Source: Tetmemena sp. SeJ-2015 | Taxonomy: Eukaryota; Ciliophora; Spirotrichea; Sporadotrichida; Oxytrichidae | Reading direction: 5' to 3' | Assembly: GCA_027382625.1 (NCBI GenBank) | Contig: JAJKFJ010021464.1 | Span: 62,001 to 126,000 of the forward strand | Length of the DNA stretch: 64,000 nucleotides | In this document: positions 11,150 to 24,287 of the stretch, in pieces | How positions within the stretch are numbered: position 1 is the first letter of the stretch | Layout: every line of letters begins with the position of its first letter | Position numbers and translations under genes: made by a program | The notes under the pieces: generated by a model | Told to the model about the DNA's origin: nothing | The model's database searches: none | What the model saw: the letters and a program-made list of their open reading frames with translations, nothing else

Positions 11150-14100
11150 TCAAAAGATGCAGCAGTTGCAATTAGTCTCATCATCCTCGTCTTCATTGTT
11201 CATCTGTCGCTTGTAGATCTTTTTATAACTCTCCACTACAAACACCTGCGTTAACTTGTCCCTACTCTGCATCTAGTCTGCAAAACACACTTTGTGTCGC
11301 TTTGAACCTCGGGCGATACGGGTGCCAAACTGGTCCCTCCTTCGAGGGCGGCTGCCGTTACCATCTGTATTTCGCCCTCCCTTACTCATTATAGAGATTG
11401 AGCCATAACTCTTCTCAAAGGTCTCTTAGTTTTGGCCAACCTGATTGCGCCCAGCTTTTCTATTAGGTCTCATCCAGCACTACCTGTTTCTTAAAAATAG
11501 ATAAACACTAAAGAGCAATTTATATTTGCTCTTGAATTTGCTGAGAGCCAGGAACTGAGAGAGCAGCATTTTGAGATCCTACGCCATTTACAGACTAGTT
11601 CACAAATACTAATTTAAAAGTCAATCATCAAATAGAAAATCAATAATCAAAGTGCTGATAACTTAATAATTGAAGAAGCTATCAGCTATAATTATCTTGT
11701 AAAGTTATCTATGAATTTAATAAAATAGCTAAATAATTAATTGCATGCAAACCTATAGAGAGTGAGCTCACTTACCATTATTTTATATTGAATTCGTTAA
11801 TGTATTGGAATATCCACCGTTTGCTGTCTGTCTGGGTTGCTTCGAGGTCCTCGCTTCTTCTTAGTTCTCAGCTCTTCAGAGTCCTGTGAAGTAGACATAG
11901 CTCCTAGTACGCCAAAACCGACTTAGCTGGAGCACCTGGGCCCTAATTTTCTAAAATGCTCGCCTTCGCCAACTAACTTTCAGTTACTCTTGTTTCGCTG
12001 CCTCTTAAATAATCATCCCCTTATTTTAAAGAGACAAATGATATTTGATACCTCCTTCTTTGCCATTTAAGTGGATGGAAAGAAATGTAGTGGAGGCTGT
12101 GTTGTTTTAAACCTGATTGAAAGTTGCCTGATGCTTGAACGTAGACTGTGGGTTGTAGGGATTGGAGATTGAATTTGTTACAAAGTGACCTATGGGCTGT
12201 TCATCCTGTGTGACATGCGGAGATTAGATTATTCTCATTTTCTTAGGCTTAGCTTTCGTAGTAGTCTCCTTCAAAAGGGGACGATCGCTGTTCAACCCCT
12301 CTCCTGTTTAATAGTTCAAAATGCTTGAATATAATTTATCATATGCAATTATGTAGTTATTAACTTAGATTAATTCACATGAAGAAGGAAAGTTGAGTAA
12401 TCTTGAATGATAGATTCCCTAGGAAATAACTTACCTTCCTCTTGGTGTTGCTATTTCTCATCCTGCATTCAAATACATAAAAGTGCATTATTTAATGATT
12501 CCTTTGCTAGTAGATTACTCCTTGATGTTCATATATTTTTGCTTTTGAGGAGGGGAACTAGATTCGAGTTCATTACGTCTTTGCTTTAAGTTTTTATTTT
12601 TATTTGTGTCTTCTCCGATCACTCTTTCGTCCTAAAAGTTTACATTCTCATATGATGAGATTAATAAAATTTTAGGCAAAAATATTCTCAGCTTCGCCGA
12701 TTCCTACTGAGGCGTTGTTTACAATTGAATTCATGAGACTTGGAAGGTTTGTGGCAGGTGCATTCATTTAGGAAGCGCCAAATCCAGTGCTCAACCTTAA
12801 ATTAGCAAAAGAATTAACTAAGAAATCGCTATCCATAAATACAAGTGTAAATTAGACTGTATTCCTGCAATAGGGAAGATATTGGGAGTTGAATGGTTTG
12901 TTCACGCATTTGCACTCGACACACTCCCCTGGTTAAACTATTTGCTCTAATTTTATGGGATCTGCCTACTCTGTTGATTGTTGTAGTCTGGCAGTAGTTT
13001 TTCATTCGATTTATAATAATCTGCATTCAAAAGAAATAGCAATCTAAATTCTACTCTTTAAGTAATTTGATATTATAATTGAAGTCTGATTCTTCAAAAG
13101 CGAGAGGTTGCGATTCTAGATATTGGTTCTATGCTTAGATTTTGACAGTAGTGTTTGAGTACAGCTTTTTCACGTCTTATGCTGTCTGATTGTACAGCAA
13201 CTTAGATTTACCCTACTCTAAATCCTCTTGCTAACCCTCCTCGATTGCCATTATTTCGCAATCTGCTATTCCTTAATAATGCTTATTCAATTTATATCGT
13301 CCAAACTAATTGCAGTGCATAATACTATGACAGATGGAGTGGAGCTTTACTTCATTCACTCTTTGCGGGGGGAGTCAGAATCCAGGGTCTACTTGGCAGA
13401 AGAGTAGGCCTCATTACTCTTCTTGTTCACGCTATAACTCGTTGAATTTTCAGCATTCGCGTTATTAAAGGGCTAAACTTCGTTTCTTCTTCCCATTAAT
13501 TTATAATTTAAATAAATCCCAATTATAATATCCCCACATTCGATTTGAATGCAGATGCATTGTTCTAAGATCAATCTAGCAATAAAAGGTTGATAACTCA
13601 CTTAAAATCACGCACTCTCAGAAATCAAACTTGTTCAACTTATTCCTCAGGCTTGCAGACTGGCCATTGCTCCTGCTCTTACAACCGCGAAAGATCTTTC
13701 GGCTTCACTCTAAAGCACTGAAGGGATAACAATTTAAAAATAGATACATATAGTAATTTATCATCAATATTGTGGCTTCTCTATTTCTGATTCTTGCTTT
13801 CGTTCAGCGATGATGAATTGACCTTTCTAATTGTTTGCTTTTCACTTGTTAGTTCTTTCTTAGTTAGGTGGCTCTTTTATCTGAAACTAGCTGAATTCAA
13901 CAAGGTCTTCTTGTTTTAACTGCTTGCATGTTTTTATGGCTGCAAGCTTTTGTGCCTGATTCTTCTCTTAGAATTAACTTTAGCACTTGCCCCTCTGTCT
14001 TCTGCTTTAGCTATTTGCTCTCTTTACTGAATAAGCTTATTCTGGTTTAAAATTTGAAGAAATGTCCTTCTGATGTGCTGAAATCAGATTAGGTCGATCT

Positions 14101-17100
14101 CTTTAGTCCTCCTTGAGAAAGGATGATTCCTTTTAATCTTCATAATACTTGGTCCTTAAGTGTAATTCATGAATTTTCACCACCTGTGTATCCATCTCTA
14201 TCCTGCTGGCGATTCAGAGATGCATTCTTAAAATCTGGAATGTTTTCACGTTTAAGACCATTTCCACTAGGTCCTAAGGTTGAGTTGGGATTTTTGTTCT
14301 GGTAAAAGTCTTGATTTTGGTGAACCTTGGACTTTTACTTCTAAGATTTGGGAACATGGTTATTGAAGTAGGAAAGATTGTTGTAAGAGGAGTGATCAAA
14401 ATGTGAGGAAGTGTTTATAGTATTGATAAGGTTAGGGGGTTAGAGCAAGTTCCTCCCAATGTATTGGAATTGCACTAAGATCTTCTCGTTCTCTGAGTGC
14501 TCTTAGCTATAATAGATTTGTGAAGGAGAGTGTTCTAGATTTAATCTAGTTTCGAACTTAGGATATGACTTCTGAAATATATGAACCATAATAATTTTCT
14601 TCTCTCTTATATAGTTCTCTAATCTGGAATTGTTTGATTGTGCAAAGGCTCGATAGTTGATTGGCTATTCATGTTTTCTAGAGTTTAAGTGAATCTTCTC
14701 GCCATCATGTTTCCCTCTCCCCTGTCAGTAAAGCTACCCTTCGATAGATTGCTTGCATTTTGATTTAAGATTTAACTCTTAGACTCTTTCTATTAGTTTC
14801 TTTCAGTTTACTAACTTCCAAACAGCAAATTTGTGCTGTTCTGTTTGCTTATTATGACCACTGAATTTTTCTTTTGTGCAAAAGTATTGCCTGTTGGTTG
14901 TTTTTACAATTTTTCCGAATCTTGCCCTTTACCTTCTCTTCTAGAGTGAAGCTACTCTAATTCCCTTTTCTTGATTTGATCTAAATATCCTCTCAGCTTC
15001 TTAATTATGGTTTGGTGAATTTCTCTCTGACTGTTTGCGATGTAGTCCTTACAATATATATACTCACATTTAAATCTATCATTCATTATAGATTCTGCTT
15101 GATGGTTTAAACATCAAGTCTGAGTTTATTGATGTGCTCCTTGTAAGAGTCTGCAAGCTCATTCACTGCCTGCTCTAGTTTCTCACATCTCCTTAATTTC
15201 CTGTTATCATGCTTAAACTCACAGATCTAAACTTCTTCTTTGTTCTTAGCGCAGTGTTTTAGCCTGATTTCTCCTTTAAGTCTTTGAATTTAGCAGTCTC
15301 CTGCAGTTTGTTTTACTCCAATTGCTCTTTTTCTTTGACAGTAAGTGCGAATTTCTTCTTGAGCGACTCGTACTTCTCACTCAATAGTTTTTCAGAACCA
15401 CTCACACTTGTCAATCTTTTGGTTCTTCTCTGCTAGTTCAAGCTCTATAACTTGCAACTAGTCCTGTAGCTGTCTATTCTAGGACTTAAGAAGCTAAGTC
15501 TCGCATTCTATAATCTGATCCTGGGATTTATTCTACAAGTAGCGTGAGAAAGACTGCTCAGTCTGCTGAGCTTCTAACCTTGTTCTATCTAGCAACTTTG
15601 AAAGGCGGTCCTGGTTATGATCTTTATCTTGCAACGACTTTTCAAGCTCGATAATCTTCATTCACAAATCAAATTTACTTTCTCTCTTAAAAGGTTAACT
15701 TCATAGTTAAGTCATTAATGGTCCGCTTGCTTTCATTTTCAGCATCAAACTTGGCCACCAGCTTTGCGTTTTCTTTCTCAGCTTTGTGCCTCTCCCACAT
15801 GTCATCTAGCTTTTTCTATACGAGCTAGAGTTGCTCCTCCTGTCTGTGGCACTAGGTTTCACTCTTCTTCTTTGCCTTTTCCAGTTGCTCGCGCTCAGTA
15901 GTCAGTCTCTCATTCTGCACTTTCAGTCTTTTAATTTATTTGTCCATGTCTTCGAACTGCTCTACTTTTTCTTTCAGCTCCTTAAGCTGAGTCTTGAACT
16001 TCTTCTCAGCCTACTTTTCAGCTTGCTGCTGTGTTCTGAGTAGCTTTCTCTCGAACTCCTCTCGCTCAGACTTAAGTAGGTTTCTATAATGCTTATCCAA
16101 CTACAAAATTTCATTCTCATAGTCCACGTTCACGATATTTGGCTGAGCTAATTAGAGAGTTTACTAGGAAGCCGCAGCTGTTGGAGAGAGGGAAGAAGCG
16201 TCGCGTACTTGCAAAGCCTGAAGATGGCCCTTTAAGTCCAGGTTTTATACCTGCTGCTATCCATTAAGTGGCAAGTATTTCTGCTGATAAGAAGATAGAC
16301 GAATAAAATTAGGCCAATCATGATCATTCTATTTAAGATATAGAAGGTGTTCTTGTGATCAGTTACTTTTGGCTCTCTTGAATATCGTTTATCATGATTG
16401 AGTTATTCTGAGCTAGAGACTAAGAGTTATTTCGCATAAAGTAAAGCGAGCTGTTATTATACCCCTAATGTGTGTGGTTGATGCTCTCTTATTGAGTGGT
16501 TTGAGAAATGTTATGCACCTTATGGATTAAGTTTTTAATGATACTAAAGCTGCTCTCTACGCTGATTACCCTACTTTTGCTATTTAAGCTCATACTCTTG
16601 ACCATTAATTTTAATGGTTTGTGGACTTAAAAGGTTGGCACGGTTCTAGTTTTCATCATTAGAATACTACTCCTCATCACCCTCATCTTCTTCTTAGAAG
16701 TTTAAGCTAATATATTGCAGCTGATTCTGAGGCTAATTTTGTAATGACTACTGCTGTTACTAATAGTTTCCATAGGGTGGTTATGGCTGATTAGAGTAAA
16801 CAGTGCTGTAAATTTGTTCAAGAGTATCTGTTTGCTGCATATTGTGTCCACCCTAGTTCTGAAAAGTGCTATAGGAAGAAGAATCACTTGAGGTTGAAGC
16901 TTTCTCTCAATTACAGAGTAGATAGCGCATCTGATTGACTCTTCTATGCTTCCATAGTCCTACTCTATATTATTATCAGGCTCAATAGTGTGAGCTAGCA
17001 GCTAGTTATGAAACATTAAAATTAATTTAAGAGACTTAATCTTCTATATGTATCATGTGTTGTTGGATTAATGAAATCGTTGAATTTTCTACTGCTGCTT

Positions 17101-17350
17101 CTGAAAAGGATCCTAATCGTCTCTGAAGTGCTAATCCTACCTTGTCTATAAATTAGTCTTAGCAATTATAGTCCCTATTTTCATTCCCAATTACTTGTTT
17201 TGATACGACTTAGGATCTGCCTTCTGATTAGGTCTCTTGTTGAGCTGGACTAATCTTTATCTCTCCAATGATTTAGCATCTTTTCAGCTTTTTAGGTTTC
17301 TTAGTCTGCTTCTTCAAAGCATCAGAAATGTTTGATGTATACTTATTCAT
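11150..17350 (-). CDS. Large coiled-coil, Gln/Ser-rich protein of unknown function (C-terminal CCIF)
   Basis: Not recognised as a family. A minus-strand series of open frames runs from MNKYTSNISDALKKQTKKPK (start 17350) to NCNCCIF before TGA at 11150-11152. 16100-15000 encodes long heptad-rich helices such as REEFERKLLRTQQQAEKQAE and LKVQNERLTTEREQLEKAKK. 14900-11400 is Ser/Asn/Gln-rich and probably disordered. Near the C-terminus is RHKVCFAD, which fits the PP1-docking RVxF pattern, and the last four residues CCIF have the form of a CaaX box. Frame changes imply many IESs. Whether all segments belong to one gene is inferred from uninterrupted strand and codon pattern; two adjacent genes are possible. 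Confidence 0.5.
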
Positions 17351-17595
17351 ATCGAGGATTCATTCAACTTTTCAAATTATAAAGCCTTAAGGTTTTCTAT
17401 TTAAAGGAAGCGGCTGAATTGAAGTAGCATGAAATGAGAATTTTATTGGGAATGAGGAGAGAAGAATGATGCATCTAATTGTTAGTGATAGTTTTCATAT
17501 TTGAATTTAAAATTATCTTCAATAAACTGAAGTGCTCTTATAAATTTTATAATTATAAAATCAGCCGACGTTCATTAAGACAGCAGCATCAAAAC
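17351..17595. promoter_or_regulatory. Divergent intergenic region
   Basis: About 245 bp of AT-rich sequence separates a minus-strand start at 17350 from a plus-strand start at 17596, so promoters for both should lie here. No specific motif could be assigned. Confidence 0.35.
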
Positions 17596-17865
17596 ATGGC
17601 AGAGAAATAATTCGCAGATTTCTGTGAAGATTAACTAGAGGTAATCAATTTGCAGACTGCTAGATTCGTTGGAATCATGTCCTTTAATCTCAAACAGAGA
17701 CTTGCAGAGCTCACTTCACCAGAGAGCTTGGAGCTAATAGAGGAGAGTCATATTTTAACGAGAGACAACCTAGAAAGAATTAGTCTAAATTTATAGGACT
17801 ACTAATAAATCTCAACAGATGATAATAAAGCTAATAGTTAAAATCTTTAACTTAAGAATAGCTGA
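17596..17865 (+). CDS. Small hypothetical protein, 89 aa
   Basis: An uninterrupted frame begins MAEKQFADFCEDQLEVINLQ and ends QNLQLKNS at TGA 17863-17865, with several in-frame TAA/TAG codons read as Gln. It is predicted to be mostly helical with an acidic bias (LTSPESLELIEESH). It has no membrane segment or recognised motif. It ends 30 bp from the convergent stop of the next minus-strand gene. The length, start context and spacing support a real small gene; the function is unknown. Confidence 0.5.
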
Positions 17866-17895
17866 TTATAATAATAATTAAGTAGCAGCAGCTCT

Positions 17896-20800
17896 TCACT
17901 AATTCTTATATCTTTTGGGCTCTTGAGCTGCCTTAATTCTTCCACTCGTGTCGTTCATATAGCTCGAGCTCCCACTTCCTAAAATTTCAGTTCTTCTCTT
18001 CAGCTTGTGATTGCTTATACTTCCTCTTATCTCGCTATTATAACTCTCATCTTCTATTTTCTATTGTCTGCTTCCTTTTGAGGTATCTTTAAGCTTCTTC
18101 CAGATGATAGTTGATGCTTTGAGCTATTTTAGAAGTCTAGTTTCCCTTGTTTTTGGCTATCAAATTAGGTTCAAAAGTGCAGTCAGAGTACTTTTGTTCC
18201 TCTTGCATTTGTATTTTCATGATCTTCTTTCTCTAGAATTCTTCATTCCTATTGATGACATTGCTTTGTGGACTTGGTTAGCCAACATTTGAGGCAGCTT
18301 TGAACATCTTTGGTGAAAAACTCAAACCCATTTCTTGATCTAAGAAATATTAAAAATATTTTGTAATCTAGAGACTTTCTCAATTTCTCCTTCTTTTTAG
18401 AACTCTAGAGCGCATTTTGGTAGAGTTTGTTGAAACGATTGCTAGAGCTAGATTACTGAATGGACTAGCTTGAGTTGAAAACATTGTTGCCCATATTTGA
18501 ATGGCTGCTGACTTACTACTACTCTCTCAAGTCTTGAGATTGCATCTTACCCCTCATGTTTTGCTAGAAACTTATTGAAGATGAAAAGTGAGGCTAGCTA
18601 CGCTTTTAAGTAAACAACACTTTTTGCGATTTAAGTAAGCAGTTTATTCAAATAGAAATTTACCAAGCTAATTAGTCGGGGAAAGATGCTTGTTGCCTTG
18701 GTTATTATTCAATAAGAAAGCAGTTGCCTTCTAATTGGTGCAACTTTGTGGGAAGTTGGAGCCGAAATGTTTTGGACTAGAGAGCTGAGATATCTCCAAA
18801 TTATTTCTCTTGGAAGCTGATTTAGATCTGCCTTGCGTGGCCTCGATCTCTTCTTGAGCCACCTATCTTCTCATTTACTCTAGCTTTTCCTCTTTTGCCT
18901 TGTGATTTTTATAGAGTCTTTCATACATATCCGAGCTCTAGTTTTCTTTATCTTGTCTAACAAAGAAATTGTCGAGCTTCTTTGTCTTAGGTCTCTCTGG
19001 CTTGAAAGTGTAATCTTATAATGTAAAATTTAGCATTAATTTTAAATCTTTACGAAATTCATCCATTCTCTCAGCTTCCTTGCGAGATATGTTCTGGCTT
19101 CTTTGAGAAATCTCTTGATAATGAACACAATAAATTTAAAGAGAAGTTCTTAAAATGAAGTCTGTTGATAGAGTCTGGAGAGAAAAACTTCAAGTTTTCT
19201 TTGGGGGAGTTGGTCTGCGGGGAGAAGGTACACTCAACAAGTTCATTCAAGCCCTTTATTTATTAATACTTCTTGTGGCTCAGCTCCTTCATCTCACTAT
19301 CCTTATGCAGCCTTGAGAAAACTTTCTTACTTGAATCATTCAAAAGAGGACCCTAACTCAAGAATCTATACTACATATACGAAATGAAACTATCTCATTT
19401 AGTTAGATCTTGGAAGTATTTTTATTGATCTTAGGATGGAAAGTGCATTCGTTTGCTTCATTATTGATCTTGTTTACGAAAGATACTAAGTGTTCAAGTT
19501 GTCGCTACTGAGATGGAGATAGCACATCCGGCATGTGACCATTAAACTTCTCCTAGAGCACAGCCTCAAGCATCAACTTAAGTCTATCATCCTAGCTTTG
19601 CTTGGAAAGGGATCTAGCAACATCCAATTGGTTCTTAAAATGCAGCTGATTCTCATCTCTATTGTGCTCGTTTAACTCTGATTCTCCATCAAATCCGTTA
19701 TTAAAAGTATTACTCCTGTGAGACATCTCGGTGCATCTCTAAGTCTCTCCTTTAGGCTACATATGCTATGTGCTCATCATCTACTGCTTCTTTGTATTAA
19801 ACAGACTGCTTGGGCTAGCAAGAGTATTCATACTTAAAAACTCATCTTCAGAGTAAACCCCTTCCCTATGAGTTTGTTCCTCTTCCTTGAAGTTAACTTC
19901 CTGAGATAAAAACCGTTCTTCAGCTTGTCTGCTGCTACTCTCTCTGTAGTATTCCTAGTTCTGATAGGGCGGCAAGATAAGATGAGGCTCGCTCAAATCT
20001 GAGAGCAATAAATTCTTCTTAGAAAGCTCATTCTACTTCTAATTTACTTAGTTTTGGCGATGAAGTATTCTCAGTTACTGAGGGGATAATGAATCTGATT
20101 CTTCCTGATAATTGGGGTGAGCAATCTTTTTGAGAGTCTTGCTTTCCCAAAGCAGAGACTTTCTAACTTTTATAAGGCTAAGCTATTGCTGGCTAGTGAC
20201 TAATTCCTATCTATGAGTGATACAGATGAAAACATTAAATAGAGCAAGTTTTCTCGTAAGATGATTCTAATGCCTGGTTGCTTATGTAAATCCTGAAAGC
20301 TGGCCAAATCCAAACTGAATACTGTTTGTCTAGCGATGAGTGGCACTATTCAAGGGATCGAACTCAGTTCTCGAGCCAGACTGATTCAATCTATCCTAAC
20401 TTTAAATGTGAGCTTCTTGATGCAAATTAAGATTGTCAAACAAAAACTCGCAATTATTGATTCCTGTTTTGGTTTTGATTGAAAGCCATATTTTGTTGCT
20501 TTAAGTCTTGATTATTGATGCTGTTCACCTTGCTTTTTTGAAATGAACTTTGGGTTTGGATTCTATCCTCTCGCAGTGTGTCATCCTCATTTTGTGAATA
20601 TCTCGATGATTCGCTTTGATTTTAATTTGGTTGCTATGCCTGAGCCACGCTTCTTTACTTCAGTTTATTATAAAATCTATCATCTTATTTTAATTTTTTG
20701 AAGTTTCTATATAGAAGATTAAATACATATTTCTTCTGGTTATAATTGAGGAATCTCGCTCCTTACCTTTTGAAATTCCTCCTTCTCCTCTCTCTCCATA

Positions 20801-21562
20801 AGCAATTCTTGCTGTAGAAGTAGAATCTAATTTTTGTACTTTTATATTTCTTTAAAGTAGCAAGTATTTAGGAATTACATAATTTTAAAAACAGCCTTTT
20901 ACAGTTTCTAGTTAGAAATGTAATATTATCCTATGTTATAAGATGGCTCTGTTTATATTTTGTAGGGATATTTAAACTCAGTGGGCAACCACTAGTATTC
21001 AAAAATTTCCTGCTTTTATATTTCTTAATCTTTTTAATTTGCCATAATTTGGTGCCTCCATTAAAGTAGAGCGCTTTTGAGGGCCAAATTGGCTTTTAGG
21101 TTTGCGGAATGAAATTGTTTCGCTAACTTTAAAAGCACTGACTCGTTCTTACAAAATAATTATAAACTCGTTTCTCCAATTAATTGAATTAAATTCTACT
21201 TTCTCTGCCAGCTCTCAAAGATTTATTGGCATTGAACTTTAAGTTAATTAGATGAAAGATGCTGAATCTTACATTCCAAGCTAGCTTAATTTTAATTTTC
21301 ATTTAGATACTGCAGATGCTATTTCAAGCAGATTATAGATCTCTTGTCGAAGTCGCTGACCTCAATTTCGTCAGAGTAGAGAAGCTTCTGCAAAAAATGT
21401 TCTTTAGTTCCATTCTCTTCACTCAATAACCCCTACAATAGATATTTCAAGCCTTCGTTTTCAAATGGAAAACAGAATTTTGATAATGAGGATATGATAG
21501 AAACTGTTTTTGCTTCTTACGATGTCTACTAAGTGAGAGACATAGCTGTCTATAAACTCCAT
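17896..21562 (-). CDS. Ciliate-type coiled-coil protein with TFxP motifs, unknown function
   Basis: The minus-strand protein starts MEFIDSYVSHLVDIVRSKNS at 21562 and ends PKRYKNQ at TGA 17896-17898. The N-terminus continues ENEGLKYLLQGLLSEENG and a coiled coil (QILLLQQELLMEREEKEEFQ). Most of the remainder is polar and disordered. It is punctuated by DYTFKPERP and DCTFEPNLI and by MYERLYKNHKAKEEKLEQMR, a motif style common in large ciliate cytoskeletal proteins (TFxP followed by an RLY-KEKLE helix). The region 21080-21240 looks non-coding. One gene is inferred because the frame is continuous across 20640-20480; a two-gene split near 20.7 kb is possible. Confidence 0.5.
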
Positions 21563-21724
21563 TGGCAAATAAATAAATTATTTAAATCAGATGGTTTACA
21601 CTAGCATTAACGACTACTTTATTTTGCTCTTTAGGAGAATAAATAAATAAACTGATAGGCCTAAATAAATACTTAAGAAATAATAAAGACTCATTCATTA
21701 TATACTATAATCACCCTAGAGAGA

Positions 21725-24120
21725 ATGGAAGCCAGCTAATAAGCGAACATAGACTAATAGGATAAGAATCAGCCACAAACTTAGAGATACTTAGTAAACT
21801 TCATTAAGAAGCACAAATATCTGGACTTTGCAGTTAATGAGTTTTTATCATTGGCAGAATTGAATGGACTCAAGAAGGATGATCTCTTTATTGAGCCTAA
21901 GGATAGAAATATGATAGATATTGAGTACAATCCTCTTGTGTATGTAGACTTATAAACAGATGAAATTGCCTCTAAAATTGTCAGGAGAAGTATTTAGCAA
22001 ATTATACAATTATGATTAAATATGTGAAGCGTAATGATGAGTGAGATCATAGACGAGTTTGCAAGTGGGGTTGGATTTGAGTAGATGGTTAAGAATATTG
22101 ATATAGAGTAGATAAGGTACTGGTTCGAGTGCGGCAAAACGATGAGGATAGATGTCGAAAGACTTGGAGGCTTTATGGAACACGAAGAAAAGCTAAGCTT
22201 TATTGAGAAGCTGGACTTTCTTCCCTTTAACCCAAAGATCAATTTAAAGAAACCTCAAATAATCCTTCGTCTCTTTTATTAGAAATGCATTATGAAAGAT
22301 GAATTAATGACTCATTGAAAACGTGAAGGATGGGAAATTTTACTTTGGAAGGTAAATAGACAATAACAGAGAGGGAAGAGAGACTTACTACCACAAGTAC
22401 AGTTTAAAGACAAGGCCATATCTTGGGCCGACCTCAACAGAGGTCTAGCTTGCCTTCTTGATGGCTAACTAAGGTTAAGTAAAGGACAGCGATTTCGTCT
22501 ATGACCCATTCGTCGGCACTGGAAGCATAGCCCTCGCCTGTTCTTACTTCAAGTGCTTCTAGTATGGTACAGATCTAGACTATAGAGTTGTCTACGGTAC
22601 TGCTGTAGGAAGACTCAATCCACAAGCAGACAAGAAATTTAACAAGCAGAAAGTTTTAAAGGAATAAGGAGGGGTGAATATATTCACCAATTTTGACTTC
22701 TATGGTTTTAGACGCCCTGAGATTTTACTTATGGATGCTGCAAGACTAAGTTATAATTTAAGCAACTAAGATGCACAAGTAGAGGGTAAAGTAGGGACAA
22801 GGAAAAGTCCATTTTTCGATGCGATAATCTGTGACCCGCCCTATGGAGTGCGAGCTAAGTCTCAAAAGATTGGAGTTAAAGATAGTAAACTATAGAAATT
22901 TCTCAAAAGACAGGAAGGTTAAGAAGTCAATAGAGATGATTTTGGGGGGGCCTTTCCTCGTCATTCACTTTTTTCATGAAAATATGAAAAATCACGATAT
23001 AGACTAAAATCACCCAAAAACACCAAATTTTTTGTCCAAATTAAATTATGAATCCCTATCCTACTCATATTCTTTATTTTAGAGATTTATCAAAAAGATT
23101 TTAGAACATCGGGATTGAAAATTTTATCTTTAAGGCGGCTTTATAGAGAATTACCTTTATTTTCATGCAAAGATTATTACAAATTTTTTATTGATAACTA
23201 ACAAAGATATTTTTGCTTCAAGTCATTTATTGATATAAATTTCTCACAAACTAGCTTTAAGTAATTTAAAATAAATAATTAGTTTATTAATTTAAAATCT
23301 TTGAAAGATAGATAAAATAAAAACGACTTCTTTATTTATTATGTTGAAATAGAAAAAAATGGGTTGCAATATATATAAATAGATTAAATATAAAATTTAG
23401 ATTAACTAGCTTTTAATAGGAGCTTGGAGCTTCATGTAAGAAGAGAATTTTATAGCTCTTAAATAGAACATAAAAGATCTATGAGTTATTTTTTTTTAAT
23501 TAGAAATTTTATACTCATAAAGGTATTGAATTTATATGAATTAGATGATCTTTCATTCACAATTTATTTTTTTCGAAATCCATTTTCATTCAAGGTTCTA
23601 CCAAATACTCTAAAATATAGAATATGATTAGGATAGGCATTTTGAATTTGAATTTGGACTAAAAATTTGGTGTTTTTGGGTGATTTTAGTCTATATCGTG
23701 ATTTTTCATATATTCATGAAAAAAAGTGGATGACGAGGAAAGGCCCCCCCCGTGATTTTATATTTTAATCAAGGTTTGATTTTAACTACTGATGATAAGG
23801 GAAGTGATGAAGAAGAGAATTAAGAAGAACTATAGAATGAAGAAGAGATTAAAGAAGAAGAAAATGATCAGTCGCAGAAGCCTCACGTGTCTATGATGCA
23901 CTAGTATGATGTCCAAAAGTTATACTATGATTTACTTGACCAGTCCACAAGGCTTTTGAAATCAGGAGGAAGAATAGTTTTCCTGTTCCATACTGATACT
24001 TCACTTCCTGATGAGAAAAATATATTCCCTTCTCATCCAGACTATGAGTTTATTTGCTCGAGTAGAAATGGTCTCACAAAATGCAGAGCCAGGCATCTAA
24101 TTACTATGAGAAGAAAGTGA
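21725..24120 (+). CDS. TRMT11: TRM11-like tRNA (guanine-N2) methyltransferase
   Basis: Catalytic subunit family of the Trm11-Trm112 enzyme that makes m2G10 in tRNA. ATG 21725 opens MEASQQANIDQQDKNQ, followed by a THUMP-like N-terminal half. The catalytic half shows YLGPTSTEVQLAFLMANQ, the SAM-binding DFVYDPFVGTGSIALA, and the amino-methylase motif IV CDPPYGVRAKS. A late LLDQSTRLLKSGGRIVFLFH precedes TGA 24118-24120. IESs at 22288-22316 (pointer CATT) and 22935-23796 (pointer GATGAT, containing an 809-bp inverted-repeat element) restore the frame when removed. A further break near 22010-22045 was not resolved. With the IESs in place the germline copy is not translatable. Confidence 0.85.
22288..22316 (+). 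other. IES, pointer CATT, in TRM11
   Basis: CATT at 22288-22291 and 22313-22316 bounds 21 nt. Excision gives YQKCIENVKDGKFYFGRQ, the conserved strand before the YLGPTS motif, in frame. Confidence 0.7.
22935..23796 (+). other. IES carrying an inserted inverted-repeat element, pointer GATGAT, in TRM11
   Basis: GATGAT at 22935-22940 and 23791-23796 are the only joins I found that keep the frame: NRDD then KGSDEEENQEE. All 856 nt from one pointer to the next would be eliminated. The sequence between the inserted element and the right pointer (23760-23790) looks like the remnant of an older short IES of about 45 bp. Confidence 0.75.
22944..23752. mobile_element. 809-bp non-autonomous terminal-inverted-repeat element (MITE-like)
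   Basis: The left end begins G7 then CCTTTCCTCGTC. The right end is its reverse complement, with C8 and then one extra G. The inverted repeats extend imperfectly for at least about 140 nt (22944-23085 and 23610-23752). They are flanked by a 7-bp duplication TGATTTT at 22937-22943 and 23753-23759. The interior is very AT-rich and encodes no substantial protein, so it must have been mobilised in trans if it is a transposon derivative. It lies wholly inside an IES of the TRM11 gene. Confidence 0.8.
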
Positions 24121-24287
24121 AACTTAATTAGAAAACTTTATTTATTCTCTTTGTCTGTGTTATGTTTGTCTTTACCATTAGAGGTATATAAAATATTGAC
24201 TTACGATCATTTTTAATCTTTTTTGTAAATTTCAATACTTGGCAACTTCAATCTGGTAACTTTCTGCTTCATTTTGATTAACTTCAG

